From the NCBI GenBank assembly GCA_013396655.1, contig WBMV01000050.1:224091-288090 (forward strand): 64,000 bases of DNA, written 5' to 3'. Below are positions 49,901 through 61,900 of the stretch, piece after piece; within the stretch, counting starts at the first letter, position 1, and each line of letters starts with the position of its first letter. Origin of the DNA: Campylorhamphus procurvoides (Eukaryota; Chordata; Aves; Passeriformes; Dendrocolaptidae). Under the pieces are notes generated by a model that saw only the letters and a program-made list of their open reading frames with translations, did not search any database and was not told the DNA's origin. The position numbers and the translations under genes were made by a program.

Positions 49901-52900
49901 ATACTCTGAGAATAGACATTAATGTACCATCATATCAAAACCCTCAAAAGGCTTTTCTCATACACCAAACATTACAAATTTGTTACATCTTGAAAAAAGT
50001 AATTGTTTCCAAATATTTGGTGAAGGAGAAAAGAGAAAGAAAAATGTATTCAACTGTTTTCCTCCTCTCCTGGAATTCTGACCATGTTACTACTCCCACC
50101 TGCCACTTTGTCCCCACACTTCAACTCTTCTCTCAGCTAAAAGTAAAGCTTCAAAATGATATCAAGATGCTCAGGAAGTCTTGCTCAACAATTTAAGCCA
50201 GGCACTGGATAAACTGAGGCCTACTTGTGTGTGATTCCAACCTTCCCTGTATTAACTTTGAAATGGCAGTGCACCCTTAAAGTTGTCATTATGAACCTGA
50301 AGACAGCACTTGTCTGAAGGAAGTGAAGAAAACTCCATGCTGGTTCTGGGATGACACACAGGGCACATAAAATCCCATCCCGGCTCCTCGGGTAAGCCCA
50401 CACTGGCAGATGAAGAGTTCTCAAATCAAAAATAGGGAAATCTAATTATGTATTTGGTCTCTTGTACATCTGCAATAGGGAACTACAAATTTATCAGCTG
50501 TTTCAGCCTTTATAGTGCTTGAAACAGGTTCAGTAAGAGTAATTTAATGTAAAAGCCTCCCTTATCAGTTTGGAGAGGCAAACAGGACTTTGAGAAACCA
50601 TAAAAATTCTGAGCTTGCTTCTCGCATTCTCCATTCTTTTAGATCTCTGATACAGCCGTTTCAAATGAACAGTCTTTTCCACTTGAGTCAGACTACCTGC
50701 ATACTCAGTTTCTGATGTGTTAAAAAAAGAAATGAACCAGGACCTCCCTTTATGCCTCTTCCCTGTCCTGTGGCTAAAGCAAAGGATGAAGCTGCACATC
50801 TTTTTCCTTTTTAGGTCCAACTCAATCCACAGCAGACTGTAGCAGTCTCCCATCTATAGATGGGAGAGCACCATCCACCTATCTGTCAGGCCCCACAATA
50901 CCACACATTCCCTTGCCTTGACTCCTTTTATCATTAGGTGCTGTAAGAGCTTCTTTGTTAGCAGAAGAAAAAAGAAAAGTTAAAAATTTCTGGGGCTTAA
51001 TAGTTATTACATAGAATTCCACTTGTACTTGCAATACTCTGCAAGAGTTTTCATGCTGCTTATTAAATTGAGCACATTAAAACAAGAGCAGCCTTGCATT
51101 GGAAAGTGCCTTTGGTGGTTTGCCCACATGGCAAAACACCACACTCAAACCAAGCAAAAGCTTTCAACTTGAGCAACTCTTCTTCATTTCATCCAGAGAC
51201 AGGTGTTTCTATCCCAGGGCCACATCCACCCTTCAGCTGCCAGCAAGGCTGTCACTTCACACTCAATGTAATCCCATAGAAACCCATATTGCTGGTTACA
51301 CAAGTGTCTGCACCCCCCTCCTGCCCCAGCAGGTCACTGCCATTGCCTCTGCTGGTGGCACTAGCTTGGATGTGGGAGTGTGGGGAGACACATAAAGGGC
51401 TCAATCCAGTTTCTTTGTTTAGGGGAATTTCCAGTTAAAGCAGCTCCTCTCTCTGCTTCAACACTCACACCAATTCTTATGTAAGAGACACAGGAAGAGG
51501 GAACGGAACCTCAAGTCCCTGGTGAAGCAGCAGCAGTGATTCATGATGAATACAAGTGGTGTATAACCACACACAGTTCCTCTTGTACTTCCTAGCCATT
51601 ATCCAAGTAAGAATGGCAACTCACTACCAAAAAAATGATTTTTTTTCCTTTGAGGATGATGCACAGCATTTTCTAAAAGGGCAGCAAAACCACAACACAC
51701 AAAATGCTAGATTTCTTCAAAATTTCAGGAAAAGCTAAAAATGGTGTTAGGTAAATTGAGAATTAAAATTAAACCCTTACATTCCAACTTTATATTTCTC
51801 ATAAAGGCCTGATGCTCCCAAACAAGTGTCACAGAAAATCTACTAGTTAGAATTAATAACAATAACATGTCTTCCTCAACTTAAAAATATTTAAAAAATA
51901 TTATCACCTGCACATCATTTGGGATAGGCCAAAGTTGTTTTGTGCAATCGATTCTGTAGCTTGTAAACCAAAGTGTAAATCCATTCTGTGTATATGATAA
52001 AATGTTTCTGTTTCTTTCTTCACTTGGATTGCAAAAAGAATGTGGAATATAAAAGTTTAAAGTTTCCTCAAGGAAAATCCTTACCTGTGGAGGAGTGTAA
52101 GGCATTATATCCAAATCACTAGCTAAGGGGGCCTGAAGCTGAGGCATAGAAGGTGTTTCAGTCATATCACCTTCCTCTTCTCCCATCTCTTCCATGTCCT
52201 CATCACCTCCTTCCAACTCAGCAAACTTTGCTTCGAGCTGCTGAATCTTCTTTTCCAGTAGTGGAGATGGTTCCTTCTGGGGAACTATGGGTTTTCTGGA
52301 AGGTAGAGGAGGAAGACAAAAAAGCAGCTGAGAACACACTCATACTTTACAGGAGAAAGCACATATTTCTGAGGAGAAAACCACCTTTTCTTCATTTATC
52401 ATTGAACAATATGGGAACTGGTGTCTCAGGATGTGCCTGTGCTTCCTTGCAGAACCCTGAGCAGAAATCACGCCTTGTCTGTGGCCAGTGTTTCATTTCA
52501 GTCACTCATTAGAAGGATTTATTTTTTTATGAATTAGAAGTGTATTTTAATGCAACAAGTGCTTAATTTCAGTAACAAAAGGCAGTTAACACCACACCTT
52601 CCTTATATTTTACATTTAAATTAAGTTAGGACTTAGTATTTTTTCCTAAAGTCAGAAGAAAAAGAAAACATCCAGTCGTATTAAGACATGAAAAGACTGA
52701 TCTACATGGGCTTCTTCCCAAGAGTTTGATCAGCTGAAATTACTGTCCTACAACTATAGGTTCTATTTATGAGTTATTATCCTGGGTCTGGCTGGAATGT
52801 GGTTAATTCTCTGCACAGCAGCCCCTGTGGGGCTGTGTTTTGCACTTGTAAGGTGATAACACATCACACTGTAATTATTGTTGAACAGTGTTGGCACATC

Positions 52901-55900
52901 CTCAGGTCCTTTGCCTTTTCCCACTCTGCCCCCACCGCGGGCTGGGGGTGGGCAATAATTTGGGAGGGGAGACAAGTGGGATAGCAAATCCAAACTGACC
53001 AAAGGTGATAGTCCATATGGCATGACACTGTGCTCAGGAATAAAAGCTGTAGGGAAAGAGAAGGATGGGGGCACATTTGGGGTTATGGTGTTGGTCTTTC
53101 CAAGTAACCATTACTGAGGCCCTGCTTCCCAGGGAACAGCTAAACATCTACCTGCCAATGGAAAGCAGGGAATTAATTCCTTATTTTGTTTTGTTTGTGC
53201 ATGTAGCTTTGCTTCACTTATGCAACTGTCTTTTGACTTGACCCAGGAGGTTTTCCTCCTTCTGCCCTTCAGATTCTCTCCCCCATTCCACAGTGATGAA
53301 GTGAGCAAGTGGGGGCTGAGCTGCCAAGCAGAGTCAGCCCACCACAAACCAGCAGAGACTCCCTCACGCCCACCACATTTTTACCTAAAATAGTATATTT
53401 CATCATCTACAACTTTTGCAGAGAGAGAAAACCTCTTCAGCCCTTTGAATTTCTTCATCTGTTTGTCACTCTCGTTGTAGCGGCTCTCACAAAGGAAAAC
53501 GTCGTTCTCGGAGATTTCTGTTGGTCTGCAGGAGAGGAAGTCTTTGAATGACAGAACGACACACTTGCCTGCAGAAATGAAAGAGCTGGGTAAGAAAGCA
53601 GCCACACTTGCAGACTTTTTGTAAAAAGGGTGGAAACTCCAGTTTTTAGCCTGTCTCGAAGATTCCTGGTATTTGGCACAACTATGGAAAATACACCCAT
53701 CGGCATTATAATCAAACAGTGCCACTCCAGAAACCTACAGCAACTTCATGCAGCTTTTGGATAGTTTAAAAGCACTAGAAACCCCCCAAAACAGCAAACC
53801 CCCATGGCCACTGTCAGTTACTCTATTTATCACAGTATCAGAACTCCAAAACAAAGGGCACAGCCATCATCTTCTGCAACAAACCAAATTTCAACCTCCT
53901 TCTTCTCCTTCAACTTTCCAGGTAACATGTACTGGAATAATTACATTAAAAAGCAAGAATATTGGAGTTTTCTGTTCCCTGGCTGCAGACAACGTTCACT
54001 TTGTTATCATACATGTAACACCCTTATTGTAAGAAAGCTTCTTATAGTGAAAATCCTCACCACAGGTTCCTAAGACAGGAATGTGTACTAGAAACCCTCC
54101 AAATAATCTCTCCTCCCTCCCTCAATACGAAAAAACATATTTGGAATAAAGCCTACACGTAGCTATCAATCACTTCAGATTGGGTAGGAAAGAGAGTGTC
54201 TGTTGGATATAAAGTTGTTAATAATTACCCAAAATGCAAGTCATTGGACAGGTCTCCTCCAGGTTACTCAGAAACACTTCCTTCTTGTAGAACATCTTAG
54301 TTGGTTCATGTTCAGTTTCCTCGGGATGTATAAAGATTGGGCCAAAGAAATAAGCAGCTCCATCTCGCACCCACATCTTTTCAATCCTGGAAAGAAACCA
54401 AACCACTGACATGAACAAAAGGCCACTACTCCCAAACGAGGCAGGACTGGGTTGTTCAGCAAGGCTGGCAGTGGAAAACAACTACAGAAGAACAGCCTAT
54501 TCCATCTGTACAACTGAACCAGGTTTTTATCAGGCAGCTAAACTTCCATCTCAGTCTATTAAGGCCTTGTACCACTTCTTTTCACCCACAAGATTTTTTC
54601 CCCATCCTCTTTTACACCTTGTGCACCCAGCCCATCTCTTGCCCAGGTTCTTTTCAGTCCACAAACTGCACATAAAGAAGTTGCACCAACCTTCCCACTC
54701 GAGGTCGCACGAGCCCGTGTGACTTTATGAAGACACAGTCCCCAACCTTAAGCCACATATCATTGTAGCAGAGCTGCTCAAAGTAATGGCAACCAGGCTC
54801 TCCATTGGACATTTCCACTGGGACATCTTCTTTCTCCTGCAGAGGAATGTAGCAATAGTACATCAACAGATCTGTACAGGCCAAAGCCTTCACATTTAAA
54901 TATGGAATTGAAAACCTGAAGACACCCTCAATGTCTGTCACAGCCCTTCCTATTTCATAAAGCTGCAATTTTGCCAGAACAGTAATTTACAGGTTTTTTT
55001 TGTTCTACTGCTTCAAAGTTAACTGCCCAAGCCAAGCCTTGTCAGCTTACTAAAATGGTTTAAAGCTCAGGAATGTGCTTAAGGGGCAAGAATTGAGTAT
55101 ATGGCCAAGATAAAACACACAGAAATTTAATGACTCAACTCTCTTATATAGTAATAAGAGCACTCCATGTATTGCTTACAAATTCATCTCATTTGCTGTA
55201 TTTAATTTTCTGCTTTTTAGTAAAAACTCACACTGTGCCTCATCTGCTCTTTCAGTCTGGGATTTCAGAAAGCCAATGAAACACAGGCTGTCTCCCCAGG
55301 ATGTGGAAGGAAAAGACCCTGTCAGTTTTCATTCTCTCTGTAGAAGCAATTCCATCTTTTCTCATGATGTAAATAAATACATTAATACCCACTGAGTGTC
55401 TGACCAAACCTGACAATGAGTGTACTGGGTATTGTGTCCTCAGGCTGTTCAAGAACTCAATGTAAAGTGCATTTATTTTTTCTGGTTTATGATACTTTTA
55501 TTATTCTCATTTTTTATGGCTCTAAATTTAGCTTAGATAAAATGAATTCATTTTAATACATTTACTTTACATTTATTTATTACTCTAAGTACAATAAATA
55601 AACAATTTTATCTAGTATGTTGGACAGGAATATTCTTAAGCATTTTGACAATACGCTACTTAGTTTCAACCACAAATAGGTCACAAACACCAGAATATTA
55701 TGTATTACCTGCTGCTGCCTAACTACCATTTTACTGAAATGCTACGTAATAAAGAATTTCTGCATTGTCATGAAATAAAACTAGACCTTTAGTCCTACAG
55801 GTTCTTTATGCTTAAGACAAGTTTTACAGTAAAAGCGTAATTTTCTGAAGTGGTAAAAAACCCAGATCAAGTCCTTTACATGATCCCAAGAAAGAGGCTG

Positions 55901-58900
55901 TCAAATCTAACAGATATGTGCACAGTTTATTTGCTGTTTAGTCTATTTGTATTTTGTTTGTGTTCATTTACAAATGTGTACAACACGATTGATAACAGAA
56001 ACATGGTATTTATTTATATTTTACTATGTCTGAATGCTGTGAAAAACTCAAGTCATAACATTTTGTCCTTCTTTACTTGCCAAACACAACCAGTGTTCCT
56101 CTTTACATACCTTTTCAAGGTGAAGGACACCTTCTCCCACCTTACTGTCCTCCAGGGTTTCAGTGTGCTTCTCCTCCTCTACCTTGTCTGTATTGGCAAA
56201 CACAGAGGCCACCCGGACCACAGGCAGGGGCACGTCCCGTGGCACAAACCTGACCGAGCTCACGGGCATCGTCCACAGTTTGATCTTTTTAAAGGACTTG
56301 GTCTTGGCAGAGTAGCGCGACTCGCACACGTACACATCCTCATCTCGGAAGTTTTCAGGGCACAGCTTAAAATATTCCTGCACAGTGAAGGAAAAACCAG
56401 GAAATATTTCAGCAACACACACACACCCCCACAGACACGCAGTGAACTCCCTTTTGTGTTTCTTTTTTTTAAATCCTTCTCTCAGGAGCCTTTCCACTCA
56501 GTTCTTTTCTTCCAGTCTGGCATCCAGGTTTTATTAAAAATAACAGCAATCAAGAAGAAATCCCTCCCTTAGAGAAGAAGCTAAATTCAGGTTGGCACGT
56601 GAGAAAAGAGCTGGGATTTACTCATTTGGCAAACTGGTGCATGAACAAGTACGAGACCTGCAGCTTGAAACCAACTTTACAAGATTTCTGAGCTTTGACT
56701 TGGAAAAACACGATCACCAAGTTGGGGGTGATCATAAACATGGATCTACAAACCAACCAGCACAGGGAAACACCATCACCTGGGTGACCTACAGATCTCA
56801 TGAACCAAAAATACAAACAGCCCACAGGAGCAAATCCTATTTTATTTAAGTATTACTAGAACGTCTCTATGTTAGAGTATCTGCAGCTCTGCAAGAAAAC
56901 AGCAAAGAACACAGAATTTGCTTAATAAACTAGTCTGAATAGGTTCTCACCTTGACAAACATGACCACACATTTGCCTAAAATCTTGCTAACAGGAACTT
57001 TATTGTAATAGTCACTTTTAAAAACTTCCTTCTCCAAGAATTTTCGCGTTGCAAGATGGAATGTTTCATTGGGTCGGTAAAACCAACAGCCATAGAGCCA
57101 TTTCTCTCCTTTAAGACAGAAAACAACAAAAAAAAAAGGGAAGGGAGATGGAAAGAAAAAAAAAGTGTCAAATGGCATATTCTCTAGAAAGAACAACTAC
57201 AGATTGATTAATCAAATAGCTAGGTAGCTATTTATACTGAGAGCAATCTGCTTTCAAACAGGAAAATATTAATTAAACTTTTCAGGCAAGGAAAACTAGG
57301 TTGCTTAAAAATCCTGCCAAGTGTTTTTTCCCCAGTAAAACCTGCCTAAGCAAAATAAAGGAGGAACTGGGTTTTTATCTATAAATCTTGAATTTCAGGC
57401 CTTGAAATGGCTTCAAAGTTTACACAACAATCACCTGATCTCAGACAACTGGTTTTAAGGTTTTTCAGCACTATTTCTTCCATGTTGCACAGTGACAAAT
57501 TGTTGTCAACAATGATTTATAAAGAAGTCACAAATATGCACTATTTTTCTAAATCTAAGAAAATCTGTAGACTGAACCAGACTAAAAAGTGCTACTCACG
57601 TTCCCCCCCACAGACAAAATATATTTGTTATGGCTTGATTTGGCCTAGAAAAATGCAAGATTTGGCTCAATTCTGAAATTGAACAAAGGCAAGTTCAACT
57701 TGCCTCAGAAGTTTTCCTCAGGAACATTTGCTATTACATGTGCCCAACTCTGGTCCAGATTTCTCAGCACAGAAAGCCAGTGCTGGTTCTCCTACAGCTA
57801 AATTCCAAGGAGCCCCTCCCACTCAGAACCCCACCCTCTGGGATGCTTCCAGTTTGAGGGTAGGCAGAAAGGAACAACAAGAAAAGCACATGCTGATCCA
57901 AGGACTTTCTATTTGTAATATCCGTTGGGGAAAAAAGCAACTCAGAAACAAGAAAAACACTCAATTCACACCTAGTTCTGGAAATGTAATAAATAACATT
58001 ACACAAACTGGAAGCTTAAAATAGTTGCCCCATACTGCTTTCCCACAGCAGAGCCAGCCTTACCAGCTGAGTCCTCCCAGAGCCGCTCAATGCAGACGAT
58101 GTGGGGTTGCAGGTTGGCCTCTGCAGGCTCCACATACACATAATCCCCCACATGGTACATGCTGTTCTTGAAGCTGCAGTCCTGGCTGTAGGTCCGGTGC
58201 AAACTCGAGAGCCCAGCTGAGCCAGAGGAATCTTCACTCTTTTCAGCTTCTTATTTCAAGAAGGGGAAGACAGATGTTAGTCATGTCACATTTCCACAAT
58301 AGCCAAGATTCACAGTGTCAGTGCCCTCACCCTGAGGAAGGAGCAGCCAGAGTTTACTGCTGCTGACATCAGGGGGGAGAGGAATCATGTTAAGAAGATA
58401 ACTAAAGGGTAAGGAGTGAACAGCTCTGCTGCCCCCGGGAATAGGAGAGCTTTACTCCTTCCCTCAGACACAATGGAGCATGGACGGGACAGTCAGCAAC
58501 TGTGAAACACAAAGGATCTTTGCAGGAGGTTTCTTGCCCTACAAACCAGTGCAAGCCCACTCCTCTTCACCCTCACAGCAGCCAAGTAAAAACACAAGAG
58601 GCTTACTTAGATATCCCTTCTTTAGCAGTCTGATCAGACAACACCATCAGCACATCAAAAAACCAGTATTTGTCAAAAAGGAAACAAAACTATCAGGGCT
58701 AAGTTTATTATAAGCAGAAAACTGAAGTAAAAAACCTATTTTTTCTTTTCCAATATCCTTGAAAGAAGAATACTGGTACCCAGCATGTTCTGACTAAAGA
58801 ATTTACATAAATTTATTAATTACCTACACCTCTTTCTTAAAAGCCCTCTGGCCTGGCTGATAAGGACCAAACCAAAATATACCTCTCATAACTGCTGAGG

Positions 58901-61900
58901 TCTCCTCAGCAAGCAAAGCTGCAGCAACAGCAGAGCCCACATAATACATGTGGAGACAGTTTTCAATTAATACATTCAAAATTAATGAAAAGGAAGTAGA
59001 TACCTCTCTTCTCCTCCTCCCTTTTGAGCTTATCCTCCTCTATTTCTTTGGGCAGCTTTTCCTTCTTTTCCTTTTCCACATCGTTGTGAAGATGCTTGGT
59101 GGTGTAGCTGAGAGCAGGAGACAGAAGGATCTCTCCATTCTTACACAGCTCATCTCGAATTTTAATAAAGAACTGCTGAAGTTCAACTGCATCCTCATAA
59201 ATCTCCGAATCAGTCCTGTACAAGAACAGGTACAACAGGGCAAAGCCGGTCAGTGCAGAGTCAAACAGGAGCCTGAACACACTGTCACTTAGTGAACAAA
59301 CTAAAGCTTCACTCTCCTAACAGGGTTCTGTGTTGCTCATCTAAGTGTGATTGCTCCAAAAGAGCAATTCACCAGTCAAGCTGTTAGTGAGCAGCTCCTC
59401 CTTCTCATTTTTCCAATCTAGAAATCAGCAGGAACCTGGTTTTCACAGGGTATTCCTTCAGAAGATTAGTGTCAAAACTATCCCATGGCAGAAACCTAAC
59501 TTGTTTCCTTGTTCTCAAATGAAAGCAAATATTCCACTGAAGACATGACAGAGATTTTGAGGTTTAGTTTTCCAAACACCCATATCAAGGAAAGCAAACA
59601 CCTTAAAAAAACTTCAGCCTTTGTCTAAATTAACATGCAAAACTCATGTGATAAAGGATTCCTGAAAAATAAGGGTTTGCTCACCTGTTCATTCTTCTTG
59701 CCCTCTCCAGGACCTCAAACATGTTCTCCTGGAACAAGTCCAGTCTCCTATAGCGATTATTTTCAACATTTTTTCGGATAATATCAAAAGTCAGAGGAGG
59801 TTTATTTGGGAAGTTGGGATCAACAGCTGGAATCTCAGCTAAGGAGTCGCTGTAGCACCTGCCCTCATCATCCTGGTGGCTCATAACAGATACAAAAAGG
59901 TTGTGGATGAGTTCCTGAATTAGCAAAGTGACATTGGGCACATGAGAATCCTCATCTCCTTCTATTTCTCTCCGCGTTTCAAGCAAAACCTTATGCAGGA
60001 CCAGGGCATCCTTGTAAATCAAAGACTCGGGCTCGTTATACGTGCAGGCGTTATTGAACATCATCACAAAGTCCTCCACCATGGAGTCGATGTCCTGGTA
60101 TTTATTGGCCATCATGTGACTCCTGATCTTCTCCATGTCCACGGGCTTTTTGATGGTGACGTAGTAGTCGGGCAGCTCGGAGCGGGAGGGCAGGCGCAGG
60201 AAGATGGCGCTGAGCCGCCGGCCCCGCTTGTCCGTGTAGTTCTTCACGGCCTCGTACACCTCGTTCAGCTTCTGCTGCATGGGAGTCATGTACTTCGACT
60301 TCTTAGGAGAAATGCCACTTTTTCTACCTACAATGACAAAGAGAAAAAAAGAAAAATGACAAAAGCAAGAACTTGGGATGCTTATTTGTCCATCTTCTTT
60401 CCACTGGAGAATCGCCTATTGAAGAACTTCACAGGATGAGCAGCTGTATTAATTAATTAATATTTTTCTCAGAAGGCTATTTTTGGTAAACACAGAATCA
60501 CAAATCACTAATGGTCTCTTCAGATTGAAGCATGGAGAACATCTCTTCCTGTCTAATGTCATTATCAAATTCCTCTAAACTCAGTTTGGTCTTACCAGCT
60601 CTACATGAATTTCTCTCTACAGCTGTTAAAAATCCAGTCCTCACGGGTTTTCTTATCACCAAAATGAAGTATTCTAAATATCATCAGATTCCTTTGTGAC
60701 ATGTTTATGCCAAATTAGAGAGGATTATTATAGGTGAAATGTAAAATAAGGCCTCCCATGGGATTATCAATCACATTAGCCTGTTGATTAATTCAGGATC
60801 TCGCGCAGCACTGCACAGACTCTGCCTGAGCTCTCTACACCTGCACCCTACCTGAGAGCTGCACATTTAATTTTCAAGAGGACTGTGTGGAGTTATTTTC
60901 TTTAAGCCCTTCTGTGCAGTTTTATCCTTCTCAGTTGAGTTCTCAACACATATTAAAGTGACCTAAGATGTGAGCAGTAGCAAATCTCATTTGTAAGGGC
61001 CACAGCTGTAGGAACAGACACAGGACATTTCTCTTCTGTGTTTTTTGTGGCTTTCAATAATTTTCCAAATAAAGCTCACTTCTTTTTTATCCTTCCGTGG
61101 CCATCCCAGACATTTAACCAGGGAAATGAAGAGCTTTGCTCAGTTTGAGAAGCACCTCACTTGTAAGCCATTGCTGTAGCACACATTCACTGTGCTAATG
61201 AAGTGTGACTGAGCACATAATGCAATATCTAACATTTGGATAACACTATTTGACTAGGTCACACTCATTCCACCCATTCCTAAGTTTTCTTTCCTCACTC
61301 AAGAGTTGTTCCTATATGCAACAACTTAACTCCCTTTTACAGGCACATAAACATACTATTGCCATCACAATTTTGGAAATGCAATTCTACTTTGCAAACC
61401 AGTGTAACTGTGCAGAACATGTCTATTCTAAAAGGAAGGTCTGTTCATCTGTATTGTTTTGTAAGTGGTGAAATGAGACAAAGCAATGCACAAGGTTGTC
61501 TTACTTAGCTTTAGTTTAGGGGATGCAACATCATCATCTTCAGCCAAGGGTCCCAGCTCTTTCCTTTTTTCTTTAAGGATCTTTTCCAGCATATGGGCAT
61601 CATTGTACACCTATAATCAGAAAAGTAATCAAAACTCAACCAAAACAAGGTCTTATTGTGTTTAGACTAGTTTAGAGCCAGCCCCAAGAAATACGTAAAT
61701 GTTAAGTTGGAAAAGCTGGAAGCAAAACTGAGTACTTCAGTCAAGGTGCAAATGTGAGAAATAAGCCCTTCTTTTGAACTGACTTACACAGGTAAGCAGA
61801 ACCAAAGAACACCATCTAAATCAGGGAGCTAAAATCCTTGAATGAATCATCCAACTAAGCTGCATTTCTATTCCAAAGTCAGAGTTGTCTTATCAACTCC

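Noticed and set aside
55850..56572. 240-codon open frame on the plus strand
   Set aside because: Antisense to the PBRM1 exon at 56111-56377, low-complexity and hydrophobic outside it, no family resemblance.
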